Origin: Steinernema hermaphroditum
Taxonomy: Eukaryota > Nematoda > Chromadorea > Rhabditida > Steinernematidae
Direction of reading: 5' to 3'
NCBI GenBank assembly: GCA_030435675.1
Contig: CM059624.1
Span: forward strand, 15,462,769 to 15,526,768
Length of the DNA: 64,000 nucleotides
Part shown: positions 13,357 through 24,690 of the stretch, piece by piece
Position numbering within the stretch: position 1 is the stretch's first letter
Layout of the letters: every line of letters begins with the position of its first letter
Made by a program: the position numbers and the translations under genes
The notes under the pieces: generated by a model
Told to the model about the DNA's origin: nothing
The model's input: only the letters and a program-made list of their open reading frames with translations
Database searches by the model: none

Positions 13357-14335
13357 CATGATTGACAGTATGCGCTCCTAAGAAACTGTATGAAAACTAC
13401 TGGTATCTCCCCCATTTGATGTCAACAATGAAGGCGGAAGAGATTATGTCTAAAGTACTCTTCTATCTGCTGTCTACACTTTTGTCATCAGTCTCGATTG
13501 TTGGAAGAAAACCTTTGGTTTCCTTTGAAACCTTTGATCTGATTTGAGATTCATAGGCCATCTAGGTGAAATTCATGCATCAGTCCCGTCAGTTCTCAAG
13601 AGAAAACTACACTTCCATTACGCGTTCGATTCAACAAGAAAAAAAAAAACGCCATCATAACATCAAATGCTTCCTCCTCCGAAAACCAATTTCTCTCAAC
13701 GAAATCGCGACGGACGTCACTATTCCGGAATAACAAGAGTGACACGGCCCCCTTGCACAAACAGAAGCGAAAAAACGTAAATCGTCCCATATCCCGGAAG
13801 GTGAAGGAGCCTTGCTAGCGAGTATCCTTTCAAGCATGTCCTTTGGGCTACCGTAGCCCAATTTTGAACGAAATATGATGTGACTCATACTCCATAAACA
13901 GAGATAATAACTCTGCACCAATCAAGATAATCGTCCAGAAAACAGAAATTCTGGGAACAGAGAATAGTGCGCCGTTTCACGTCACACAATCTAAACTTAG
14001 TCCCATCGGACACTTCTTGGAGAGAGATGTTTCCTCGTCGGATCAGGCAAATAAGTGGAAATGACGTGTGTTGACCCAAAACAGCACAATTATTCGATAA
14101 ATGCCGAAAGTGTTTACTTCGATACTGATGTTAAAGGAGGGAAGGAAGTGGAACTTTGCGGACGATTAAGATGAGCTGACATTGAAAGCGCTCCTAGGGA
14201 CATTTGGGATACTTAAAGTGGATAGGATATGGCATAAGGGCTATCATCTGGGCCAAAGGAGAACGCCATCTTTTGACAGAAGTCAACAAAGTCCATCTTT
14301 CATGAATCTCTAGAAATCTATCATCTGCCGTGACG
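13357..14335 (+). repeat. left arm of large inverted repeat
   Basis: This segment is the reverse complement of about 15725-17305. The core 13560-14098 is nearly identical to 16570-17100, with a few substitutions and indels. Toward the outer edge (13357-13555) and the inner edge (14100-14335) similarity falls but stays clear, with shared blocks such as TCTATCTGCTGTCTAC and GATGTTAAAGGAGGGAAGGA. The plus strand carries coding-like remnants, for example VFTSILMLKEGRK near 14110, broken by stops. I do not recognise the protein. Confidence 0.75.
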
Positions 14336-15724
14336 CCTCCTTTGTTCCACGTAGAACATACGTCGAAAGGCTAATCCCGAGATTCTATAGATACTTTTCA
14401 AGAAGAATGAAAGAATCCCTTGTTGTCGACCATTTCTATGCGCACAAGACCAGAGCTCATCACCAAAACCGGCGTCTATATATACACACCCAATTATAGA
14501 TCAATACGACGGCGACGACGTGTCCGCGTCGGGCTGTCTGGGCAGAACGTGCTAATTCCAATTAGCCTCGTTGTTTACCCTTTCGCGCGCAGCGGCGGCG
14601 AACCCAAAAAACGGCGCGAGGTCGTATTCTAAACGATGTGTTTTGAGGGAATGGTGATGGTGATACATGTGAATCCATACTGTACTTCTACATTGAGTGG
14701 GCTTCAATGGAGTGGGGTAAGCTTATGGTTGGTTAATAGAAAACATGATTTGAAGGGGAAACAGAAGCCTTTTTGAAAAACAAGGCATCTCTCAAAGAAT
14801 CCTTAGGAAGGCGTGTGTGTTCGTATGTCCTAAAGGTTAGCTGAAACTGAGAGCTAAAGACTGGATAGAGATGGGGATAACTTACCGTATACCTATTGTG
14901 AGTTTTGCACAATAGTTCCACTTGTACATGGCCAAGACTACAGTTTTAAAGGTTCAATTTGGTCTCAGACTAAGTGCTAAAAAACGCCGCCAGGGATTCT
15001 AGTCATGGCGGTCACAAATAATGCCATCAGCCCTTAAATAAACGAGACTGATACCGACCGATACCGTCTACCCTCAGGTCATAGACGTTGCCCTTTATCC
15101 ATCGGAACTAGCACGCAGAGTTTAATTAAAAAGTGAGTTGAAGCGGTTGAAGAGGACGAGTAGCGAACAGCTTAGCGACGCCGATGGGATCGATAAGTTG
15201 GGGAGAAGGGCGGCGGATTAGGGGGGCGCGGCCGTGTGAAAGTGCACTTTTCGTCGCGTGATGATGCGGGCTGGCGTAAGTGTGGACACGCGCTCGAAGA
15301 TGCGATCGGAGATTAGTGGATTTCAGCCTGAGAAGGGTGGGGAGGGTGTGACAGGCCGGGGGAGGAGAGGGAGTGTGAACGGAGGTGGATGTCACGCGAG
15401 ATTATTGGGGTGAGGATACAAAGTGATGAATTGGGTGACAAAACGAGAAATGGAAGAAGAGGATGCTGCAAAAAATCATAGCGTGCTTGAGTGGCATGGT
15501 TCTACATAAATGTTATCATAACTGGAGTATTGGTAAACATCCATAGAACACATAAATCCGCATTACTATAGTTTACTAGTTACAAAAAAGGAGGAAAAGT
15601 ACCTAGAGATAGATGAACATAATGTTCAAATCGGTGGCAATCATTGAAATAGAGTCTATAATAATTACGTTCTTAAAAGGTCCACCTTAGGGACGTTGAA
15701 GACAATAGCGGAAATGTTGTTTAT
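14336..15724. other. spacer between the inverted repeat arms
   Basis: About 1.4 kb that I could not match to either arm. It includes a GC-rich patch with ACGGCGACGACGTGTCC near 14508 and a second GC-rich patch at 15130-15400. No coding region or structured RNA is supported. Confidence 0.35.
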
Positions 15725-15974
15725 TCATTTTCATTCATGGTAGATTCCTGGGGATTCATGAAAGATGGACTTTGCTGTCTTCTGTTCAAAGATGGCTCTC
15801 TCCTTTGGCCCAGATGCTAGCTCTTGTGCCATATCCAATCCACTTTTAATATCCTAGATGTCTCTCAAGAGTGCTTCCAATGTCATTTCATCTTCATTGT
15901 CCACAAAGTACCTCTTCCTTCCCTCCTTTAACATCAGTATCGAAGTAAACACTTTCGGCATTTATCGAATAATA

Positions 15975-16568
15975 AACCCGGCTGCGCGCGAATTCGCGCC
16001 CTCCAGGTACTAAAAGCCAATTAGCCTGCAGCCCTGCGGGCGGCAAGATTGGCGCTCATGGATAGGGCTGAAGTTGGGGCCAAAAACTGTAGCCCTGCGG
16101 GCAGCGAGAAACCATAGCCCTGCGGGCGGCAAGATTGGCGCTCATGCAAAAAGCTGAAGTTTGGGCCTAAAACTGTAGCCCTGCGGGCGGCAGGACACCA
16201 TAGCCCTGCGGGCGGCAAGATTGGCGCTCATGTAAATGGCTAAAGTGGGCGAAAAAACTGTAAAGTTTCAGGAAACTCGAACCGAAAACACTGCTGGTTA
16301 CAAAATAGGCAAAAAATCACTCAAAAACAGCAAAAAAAAAACTCTAAGCCTAGCATCGCCAGAGAGATAGTGGAAGTAGAGCAATACCATCTCAACTGTC
16401 TGTGTGGCTCATTGCGAACGTTCTCTGTTTGTAAGCGGGCGGTGTCGGGTTCGGTTCCCCTCGGGTTCCTTATTTTGTGTGGGTGTTTCCGCCGTGCGCA
16501 CGGAAAAACACACACACACACACACGCACACACACACAGACCAACGGACCCGTCGGTTCTCCATTTAT
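15975..16568. mobile_element. insertion inside the right arm: GC-rich tandem repeat, tRNA-like head, CA tract
   Basis: In the left arm CACAAT runs straight into TATTCGATAA. In the right arm these are separated by about 594 bp, so this block was inserted after the arms formed, or deleted from the other arm. It holds (i) 16026-16260, five copies of a core resembling TAGCCCTGCGGGCGGCA, three of them followed by AGATTGGCGCTCATG; (ii) a tRNA-like head at 16396; (iii) a CA repeat at 16503-16540. Any target-site duplication is at most two or three bases (AT). Confidence 0.5.
16396..16471 (+). repeat. tRNA-derived SINE-like head
   Basis: A-box-like TGGCTCATTGCGAACG is followed by B-box GGTTCGGTTCC. 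The flanking motif GTCTGTGTGG is shared with the head at 18455, so the two look like copies of one family. The T-stem pairs over only three bases, arguing against a functional tRNA. A CA-rich tract follows about 30 bp downstream, as often seen at SINE tails. Confidence 0.55.
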
Positions 16569-18289
16569 ATATAGGGGATTGTGCTGTTTTGGGTCAACAC
16601 ACATCATTTCCACTTATTTGCCTGATCCGACGAGGAAACATCTCTCTCCAAGAAGTGTCCGATGGGACTAAGTTTAGATTGTGTGACGTGAAACGGCGCA
16701 CTATTCTCTGTTCCCAGAATTTCTGTTTTCTGGACGATTATCTTGATTGGTGCAGAGTTATTATCTCTGTTTATGGAGTATGAGTCACATCATATTTCGT
16801 TCAAAATTGGGCTACGGTAGCCCAAAGGACATGCTTGAAAGGATACTCGCTAGCAAGGCTCCTTCACCTTCCGGAATATGGGACGATTTACGTTTTTTCG
16901 CTTCTGTTTGTGCAAGGGGGCCGTGTCACTCTTGTTATTCCGGAATAGTGACGTCCGTCGCGATTTCGTCGAGAGAAATTGGTTTTCGGAGGAGGAAGCA
17001 TTTGATGTTATGATGGCGTTTTTTTTCTTGTTGAATCGAACGCGTAATGGAAGTGTAGTTTTCTCTTGAGAACTGACGGGACTGATGCATGAATTTCACC
17101 TAGACGGCCTACGAGTCTCCAATTAAACAAGTTTTCTTTTAACGAAGGACCTCAAAATCGGGACTGATAACAAAAGGGTAGACAGCAGATAGAGCAGTGC
17201 TTTAGAGGAGTCTCTCTTTTTCCGTCTTCATTGAAGACATCAAATAGGATGCGAAGTGGTTATTCTCAGACAGTTTCTATTGAGTGAATACTGTCAATCA
17301 GAGGTGTAAAAGAGACGTTACTCCCAGACGCCCGTAGCATAACACTGGAACACAGACTCGACGAAGTCATCTTGCATGAAATCACCACGATTGTTTGGGG
17401 TTTGTAGGACACAGCACGAATAACCCTATTCTTCAAAATTCCCGGGAAAGCCGTGTCATTCATCTGAGAATGATGATAAATACACGCTCAGCGGCGACAC
17501 GCCACTGCGGCATGTCACGTATTTCGGGTCCACGGGGAGTGACAGTTGCGAGAACGCAGCGATTCGCGGAAAAATATACATGGAATAGCTGCCCTATCTA
17601 GAAATTAAGTCAATTGTGGCGTATAAGGAAAGTTCATTTCAATGTTTTCGATGACAAGGAAGGGATATTCAAGCATCGACAACATGCCTGCTTGGTGCAT
17701 GTATCGACTGAGACGTAAGTTAGATGTTTTTCGAGTAAAATGTAAGTTTGATATCTTTTGTTTGAGATGTTTGCAGAGTGGGAAAACGCACGGAAAACAA
17801 GCAGACAGACCAACAATGACTGCTAGGCGATGACTGCTTCTTAAAATACCTATACATTGCAGGCAGATCCATGCATTTGTACACTGGAACCAGAAAAATG
17901 GGATTGCTTTGAAGATGGACAGAGAGAACATGCAAATGAGATGATAATGTGTTTATTTTGTCGACGTAATGAATGTTTAAATAGTTGGGGAATGGCCGGC
18001 TCTTTGATGCTCGGCAGGGAGATATTGGATATTTTTAGAGTGGATTTTGAATGTCTAGAAGACTGCGTCTAGCGACGTTTCCCCAAAATAGATTGTATAG
18101 AAATCAGAAAAAAAATCAGATCCACAACGCTCACTTTTCTGATTGCCTACAACGGCCGACAAGAGTATTATGCAAAATTCGGACAGATCAGATTTCCAGT
18201 GTTTACATTCTTGAAGAGCTTCAGGGCGAGTAAGGGAGATCGCCAAAAATAGGATGCACTCCTAAGGGACCATTTGGGAATAACACAAT

Positions 18290-18350
18290 CGAATTTATAA
18301 TGCGGCTTCAAGTTAAGCGTAGAAGGAGTGGAAGGGGATGAGGACCAGCG
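18290..18350 (+). repeat. short match to the inverted-repeat family
   Basis: GCACTCCTAAGGGACCATTT followed by GGGAATA resembles GCGCTCCTAGGGACATTT followed by GGGATAC at 14190 in the left arm. It is short and diverged, and suggests a further decayed copy between about 17.6 and 18.4 kb in the left-arm orientation. Other frames in 17306-18290 have no supportable product. Confidence 0.3.
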
Positions 18351-18454
18351 CTATCATCCTTCGCTGAGAGCATAAGAACCTAAGGGATGTTGACACTATC
18401 GTCTTTCCATCCGGGAGGCCTTACGGCCATAGTGGCAGTGAACCGATCTGTCGG

Positions 18455-18570
18455 AAGTGTCTGTGTGGTTCATCGCGAACGTGTCTGATTTGCAATCGGT
18501 CGGAGTCGGTTCGACACCGGCCCGTGTCCTTTGTAAACCGGTCGGGTTCGACGCCGGTCTGGGTTCTACT
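18455..18570 (+). repeat. tRNA-Ala-like SINE head with duplicated T-arm
   Basis: GTCTGTGTGGTTCATCGCGAACG acts as the A-box region. A stem-loop with loop TTTGCAA would place TGC (Ala) at the anticodon. A fully paired T-arm, GTCGG-TTCGACA-CCGGC, ends near 18523. A second, similar B-box arm (GTCGGGTTCGACGCCGGTC) follows at 18541-18559. The acceptor stem does not pair. It is best read as a tRNA-derived SINE head. Confidence 0.55.
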
Positions 18571-21500
18571 TGGAATTCCTGATTGCATGAGTTGTTTTCA
18601 CGATTAAAGTAAGTAGATTTGATTCATTCACGACACTTGCGGTAGAGAACAGGATAGTTCTGCCACGAAAAGGACAAAATAGAGAAATCCTAGAAATACG
18701 AATCGGCTAGCTCTCGCGCTTTCAATGGCCATGCCGTTTTTCCTTCTCCACAAGGTCCACTCAATTTCGTCCCGACGCACTCACCCTCGACGCAAGACCA
18801 GAGTCCAGTTCACTTAGCGCTAATTGGAAAGTGCGCCAAGGCAAAATGAGCAAAACAAGTTATTTGTGTGCTTTCGAGGAAATTGGTCAAATGGAAGCAT
18901 CTGCTTCTTTCAGCGACGGTCATCCTAATTCAACAAGCATCCATCTGCTTCTTCGTAAACCTTCCCTCCAAAGCCTGATGACCGTGAAGCACGCTTCGAT
19001 TGGACTAATTAGGGCAGCGGGACTGATGATGGAATGAATGCACGTTCGCTTCAAAAGTACACTCGTTATTAAGGTTTCTCTCGCACGAAACGGCGATAAA
19101 GGCGCAAAAGAGACAAATTTGTATTTAGGACGCAAATAGCTCTGTTTTGGTCGTTACGCGTCCAGTCAGTCTATTAGCCCTAAGTGGAACGGACCGTGTT
19201 GTGATGTGGTGAAGGCAAAGATCATGGGTAAAAATAGAAAAGTCTTTAGAAAAGGGCTGAATTGGGAAGTATCTATTTCTATAGGGCCATTTCGCTGATG
19301 AGAATTTGCAAGCTTTGCAAAGAAAGGCCCTATCCCTATCCTTATCCCGTAGCCGTCCTCTGTTTGTCTCCCTTCGGCACTTCCGCCCTTTTTAATTTCA
19401 TTTCTCAATCCGGCCCAATAATTAAAACAAAAAACTCATTTCTTCGCTGCAAGAATTATGACCCTTCGTGCGCAAAGGGCAAAAAACTAATCTAATTCGG
19501 ACGGGCGTCCATCCGGGTACCCGTGCGCTTCGGGCGGATTTCATTTCGAATCGAATTTGGCCGCTGGTCGCAATGAATTTCGTCAAAACAGATGCGCGCC
19601 TCCAGCGATAACAGAACGGGTTTCGGTTTTTGGTCAAAGGCTGGGCTTGCGGATGGAGGAAGCACGTGGGTGTGCCAGCGATCCGATTCAGGCCCTAATT
19701 TGTTCTTTTTCCCAGGATAATTGTTCGGTGCTGGTCGATTGAGGATCGATGATTTCATGACCATTTCTTGACGAGTTCAAGTGTGCATATAATTGTCATC
19801 CTTAATACAACACACATGACAGATCCTGGAAAAGTGTGGGTGTAAGTAACTACTCTTGAGAGGATTACCACACCTCATGGGAGGACCCTTTCATTAATGC
19901 ATCCAGCTGGTTTCACACCAGCGATATTTATAGAGCTGATGTAAGGGTTAATCGTTGCTTGAATAATTCAACTCTGGTCTACCCTGATCCCCGTGTGTTC
20001 CCATCGTTTTGCATCTAATGCTCCAGTCCCACGTGGCAGATTCTTTGCATCCGACAGGATCATATGATTCATCGTTCATCAAGGGTGATCATTCCTTTAA
20101 TTTGCTATTTTTACTATGGTTTGGGGGCAGAGATGTCGATGGGTCTGAAATCGAGCCCGCACTCTTTGACCCGGAAGTAGTAAGACTAAAAATTTGGACC
20201 CGTGTGGATTTCGAATTCTATCGGCGTCGATGTTAGGCGACGACTAGAGAAAAGAGAATCGATTAGTTGTGTATGCCCCGGACGATTAAAAGAAAAGCTA
20301 TGGGCTGCATACAAACTACTCCCCTCCCCAAAATTAAAGTGGTTTAAGACAGAGAGAAAAGAACCAAATCGGACGGTAGTTCCATTCATTCTATACACGG
20401 TTTCAAAAAAAAAGTGAAAAATGAGCTATGCAATATCTAGTACAGAACAGCGAACTGAAATGATCAGTGCTTGATATCATAGAGTAGCTGTCTCTGAATT
20501 CAACTACCTGATTAGTAGACGTGACCAACGGAACCGATGTTTGACATTTTGGAATACGGTAAATATCGTGTAAATGCGCAATCTCCACTTGCAGTATGCC
20601 CAAAACGAACGGCACGTAGTCATGAGTACCTAATGTTCTATATGGAACGTATTATTTTTAAGCGTCTTCCTCTTCTACCGGACTGTGTGAAAGAGAGAGA
20701 GTGAATGGGTCTGACTCCGGATAATACTCTGAAGGACCGTATATCTACAAACAGGCAGATAAATAGCTCCATCAATCGCATCGCTTTTTTAAAAACAGTT
20801 AACAGCTCGAACCGTAAACTGCTGATCGAACTGGAGACTTTCTTTTTGGAAACATCGTTTTGATTGACACTCGGAACCTACTACCTCGGTCACATATCAC
20901 AAGCACGCATGCGAGGAAAGCATCCGATGGCTCCATCAATCGTAACGCGGGCTCTTTGGCCCTCGGCTCGCGTTTCCAAAACGCATCCAACTAAGCAAAC
21001 ATCCGAAAAAGCGGCCGAGAACGCCGTCGGTCGCCTCAGGCAACATCGCCAAAAACGAGAACCAAAAAACAACATTATTATGCTGGAACTTCGTGGAGCC
21101 TTCGTGGCCATAAGAAGCGTTCAGCGAAACATCGCCGCTCCGGAGGAGGGGGGCGGTGCGTGCCGTTAGGCGGTGAAGCTGCGCACCAGAGGGCCGAGGT
21201 TGACGCGCCATGACGTCACCGCGTTTCGAGAGGGGCGCTATTGATGAAACAAACGGAGAAGCGCCCCCGTGCTTGTGGTGATGTTTTGGAGATAAGAGGA
21301 AAATTTAAGTTCCGCGGGGAAATGATCGATGCGCGTTTAAGGTGGAAGAGGGGGAGGCAGTGACGTTCGTGCAGAATTATTTAGGAGTTCGGGCGTCACG
21401 CTCAGGGTGTACGTGATTCGGCGCACGATACTAAGCAGTGAGCGAATGTGGTGGGTCAATTTCCTGTTCTGTACATGTGCAGAAACTTGCAGGCATCTGG

Positions 21501-22106
21501 AAAGCACACTGTAAGTAAGTACGCTTACTTATGATGTTTCGATTGAAACGTGTCTAAGAAGACCCGATCACACACATCCAGTCGTTAATCCTCACGATTT
21601 TAGGATTCATAGGAATCGATATAGTGTAATCGTAACTGCATTCGTGTAGAGTTGAGTGAGTGGTCATTCTTGGCCATCGTTGGTGGCGCCATGAACATCC
21701 CGACTCACAGAAGACACGGAACGCCAGTGGAATGTAGTCCCACCGTCTCGCCAAAAAGACCGTCACTGCCGCCCGACCACCCGCGCCGCCAATCAAGTCC
21801 GATGAACCGCTGCAATTTCGAAGTCTGAAGCGGAGCCAGCTGAACGGAAAATGGAATTCCGCTCCGTTCGCTGGCCCACTGCGGCGTAAACACAGGATTC
21901 ACCTCTCTGCGACTTCGAGGCCCACGTAAACTAATCGGAACTTTGGATTCTTTTCGGATTCGTCTGCTCCACCGAAACTAGAAGAAAATCAGCAGCTACG
22001 GCGTGACTTTGTCCTCCTTTGGCGGAAGCCGTCGATTCGGGGAGATAAATCGTGTATCCACTTATACAACAGAAGCAAAGATCTTTGGTCATTTCCGTTG
22101 TGATCA
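18571..22106. other. 3.5 kb without recognisable genes
   Basis: Alternating AT-rich and GC-rich sequence. Open frames such as the plus-strand one at 20864-21169 sit in GC-rich DNA and show no domain, splice pattern or repeat identity I can defend. GC-rich patches at 20950-21250 and 21700-21930 might be control regions of unseen genes, but nothing specific supports that. Confidence 0.35.
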
Positions 22107-22312
22107 GTGATCCTAACGAGTCCGGACTCGGACTCGGACTCGTTTTGATCTGGACTCGTTTTGGGACTCGGACTCGGACTCGTTTTGATCCGGACTCGTT
22201 TTTCGGACTCGGACTCGTTTTGGGACTCGGACTCGGACTCGTTTTGATCCGGACTCGTTTTCCGGACTCGGACTCGGACTCGTTTTGATTCCGGACTCGC
22301 GAGTCCAAAACG
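22107..22312. repeat. GGACTC-based minisatellite
   Basis: Tandem GGACTC hexamers alternate with CGTTTTGATCC and CGTTTTGG spacers, with about 18 GGACTC cores in 200 bp. All six frames are open for long stretches because the unit lacks stops. It lies about 240 bp upstream of the first hAT transposase exon, so it may be a subterminal array of that element or an unrelated minisatellite. Confidence 0.8.
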
Positions 22313-22549
22313 AGTCCCAACGCGCTTCTCCTCGGTTTGAAGAGTCGGCAACGGCATGATTTTCCGTGTTCTTCCACCCGTTTTCGGCAGGTTTTTCCGT
22401 TTTAATTTCATTTTCTCCCTTGGATATTAAGGGTCAACCTGTTTGAATCAACTGCGAGGACTCTTCGTGATTTTGTAATGAGTTTAGCACGCTTTGAGAA
22501 ATTATTGAATATCTTTATCGTCCTTACGAAGTTGAATTTCAGAACGAAG

Positions 22550-23950
22550 ATGGATGACGGTGAGATCCGTGGTGAAGAACCAGATTCTACCTCGTCGGCT
22601 GGATCGCAGTGCACGTCAAGCATTGACCCAGTGGAAGGTGGGACGGGCGCTCCCTCAACACCCGTTGGAGTCGAGAAGCGGAAGTGTCGAAGAACGGAGT
22701 CCCTCTGGCGCTTCTTTGTTGTAGATGGAAAGGATGCGAAGTGCACGTGAGTTTGTGGTTGTTAGAGCGACTATAACCTCAACTGTATAGGACTTGCAAA
22801 GCTATTTTGAAAGGACAAGTTACGAGCTCCATGCGAAAGCACCTCAGGACGAAGCACCCAAATCTCCAGAGCAATGCTGAAGAAGCGCAGTTCAAGAAAG
22901 AAGGCGAAGTACAGGGACAACCTAGGATCAAGAAATTCTGTATCGACAAGAACCTGTCGAGCATGGATCGGCTTATAGACTTGTTCTCGCAAACTACAAT
23001 CGCTACCAGCCTCGTTGAAGTTTCGCAGTTCAAGAACTTCGTTGAGTCTCTTTCAAGTTCATTCAAAGTGCCATCTCTTCCAACACTTCAAAACGCAGTG
23101 AAGAAACGCTTCGATGACAGTCGTTCGGCTTTGAAGAACCGTTTGGTGGAAGCAAAGGGGATCTCGCTGACAACAGACCTGTGGACAAACAAGGGTCTAT
23201 CGAAATCATTCATTGCAGTTACTGCCCATTTTGCCGATGAATCCTCTGCAAAACTAGTGGCCGTCCTTCTGGACATTATGCCCATCAAACAACGGCACTA
23301 TTCAGAAGTCGTAAGAGAAGCTGTTCAAAGGTAATCTGTGTTTTCCACTAAAATCATCACGACCATTTCAGTGTTCTGGCAGACTACGATTTGTTACTGG
23401 AGCAGATCACGGCTGTAGTCACTGATAACGGTGCGAACGTCGTCAAAGCATTTGATGATCGTGAAGAGTACCAACTGGCGAGTTTGAACACCAATGGCGA
23501 AACGGACGACTACGCCGACGACGAGATTTTCCAGCCTGGAGCGCTCGTGGACGAGGATGAGGAAGAGGACGACGTGATGCTCATACCGAAAAGACTGTCA
23601 TGCGTTATTCATTCAATGCAGTTAGTACTCAAGAAGGTTGTTACAACTGTGTTGGATGCAAACGGTCGTGTTGAACATATACTGCAGTTCGTGCGTAATT
23701 TTCGGTCGAGCTCAACTTGCGTTCAAGAATTACTGAAGAGAACCCACCTCACACTGGTTCTACCGAGTCGAACAAGGTAGGGAAAGATGTTTTACAATGA
23801 CTATTTACATGCTTTTTATAGATGGAATTATATCTACCAAGTATTCCGGCGACTTAAAGAAGTATGGGATAGCCTACAAGAAGTGTGTGCCTATCTGGAA
23901 CGCGAGTTCTTGACAGCGCGTGACTTCGCCTTTGTGAACAAAGTTCTTCA
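22550..23950 (+). pseudogene. hAT transposase, BED finger to mid-catalytic domain, C-terminus missing
   Basis: Exons are 22550-22746, 22791-23330, 23372-23776 and 23822-~23950, with 41-45-nt introns and matching phases. A BED zinc finger spans the first junction (LWRFFVVDGKDAKC, then CK, then H-x4-H in MRKHLRTKH). The RNase-H-like core follows: LTTDLWTN (first Asp), VVTDNGANVVKAF (second Asp), then CVIHSMQLVLKKV and RWNYIYQVFRRLK. hAT transposases cut DNA through this core and need a C-terminal dimerisation block. That block is absent: the frame runs into a palindrome at 23946 and then unrelated sequence. An acidic insertion (DEDEEEDD) lies before CVIHS. No internal stop is seen, so the truncation is the main lesion. 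Confidence 0.8.
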
Positions 23951-23984
23951 ACCCAGCATCACAAGTTGTGATGCTGGGTTGAAG
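23946..23984. repeat. perfect 19-bp inverted repeat, 1-nt spacer
   Basis: CTTCAACCCAGCATCACAA is followed by one G and then its exact reverse complement. It lies exactly where the hAT reading frame stops resembling a transposase, so it marks a rearrangement point. Confidence 0.9.
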
Positions 23985-24100
23985 CCGGGAGCAATCGACC
24001 GGTCTTTTATTCATTTCATTTTACACACAGGAGAACACATTGAGAACCTGGGTCTTCGCAGCTGATACGGGCAAACCCCATGACCAAGAGCTAGCAAGAC

Positions 24101-24162
24101 AATGTTTGAGTGAGATAAAAATTTATTTTCCTTATAATTCTAATCATAAAATGGGCGTTAAA
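24101..24162. repeat. 62-bp direct repeat, copy 1
   Basis: ACAATGTTTGAGTGAGATAA and the following AT-rich 40 bp, up to ATAAAATGGGCGTT, recur without visible change at 25198-25259. The two copies bracket an unknown repeat copy and a LINE insertion. Confidence 0.85.
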
Positions 24163-24181
24163 GACAATGTTTACTTACACG

Positions 24182-24690
24182 ACTTACACGACTTTATTTC
24201 CCGAATCAAAAGCTTTTCGCCTTGCAGGACAACGAAAATAGACAAACAGAGGATGTCTGGCAGACGGCTTCATCCCTGGCATGGCGTTCATGTCGAACCG
24301 GTGGGTGGCGGAGCGCTTTATGGGGCTTCTGGGAATCGGCAAATCTTCGGATTCAGGAGCGAATCATCGTTTGAGGCACATTGGACGCTTCTGAGCTCGA
24401 ATCTGATGGTCCGTGGTCCGGGAGTTGCGTCCTCGATGGTGGTGGCGTCCTCAGAGCGTCGGCAACCTTCGGGATGACTTCTCACGTGGCCGGATTCTTG
24501 ACGTCGGACATCTTGTTGTCAGCGGTGGTGGGACTACGGCTTCCGGGTGTCCCAATTCCCTCTGGAAGCCGGAACAGTCACAACTGCCACGGGGTTTGTC
24601 ATCTGACCGACCAGACACTCAGAGAGCGACCGGAGAGACCGACCGCTCGCCACCGCGACACGAGTGAGAGTCAGTGGTGGTGGGACTAGC
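24182..24690 (+). repeat. unknown interspersed repeat, copy A
   Basis: Begins near CGACTTTATTTCCCGAATC and runs to about 24690. Parts match, in opposite orientation, 54975-55228 (its first ~260 bp) and 62866-63295 (its last ~350 bp). Shared blocks include GACAAACAGAGGATGT, GGTCCGTGGTCCGGGAGT and CATCTTGTTGTCAGCGGTGG. Frames are broken and I recognise no protein. It may be a non-autonomous transposon or a decayed fragment of a larger element. Confidence 0.7.

Larger units (their letters stand above)
15725..17305 (-). repeat. right arm of large inverted repeat, interrupted
   Basis: Reverse complement of the left arm, split by extra DNA at about 15975-16568. Read on the minus strand, 15970-15730 carries a frame-like remnant with MPKVFTSILMLKEGRK, then DEMTLEALLRD, a TAG, and LDMAQELASGPKERAIFEQ before a TGA. 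This is better preserved than the same stretch in the left arm and suggests the C-terminal exon of an unidentified gene. The arm's outer part shows lower identity than its core. Confidence 0.7.

Noticed and set aside
16503..16545. CRISPR or other spaced array
   Set aside because: It is a plain CA dinucleotide repeat, and no spaced-repeat array occurs elsewhere in the window.
18455..18530. Functional tRNA-Ala(TGC) gene
   Set aside because: T-arm and anticodon loop look right, but the acceptor stem does not pair and a second T-arm follows, so a SINE head is more likely.
20864..21169. 101-codon plus-strand ORF in GC-rich DNA
   Set aside because: An overlapping minus-strand ORF is equally open and no domain is visible; GC-rich DNA lowers stop frequency.
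22052..22411. Ser/Glu- or Thr/Leu-repeat proteins at 22.0-22.4 kb
   Set aside because: Translations of the GGACTC minisatellite in several frames; no flanking exon evidence.
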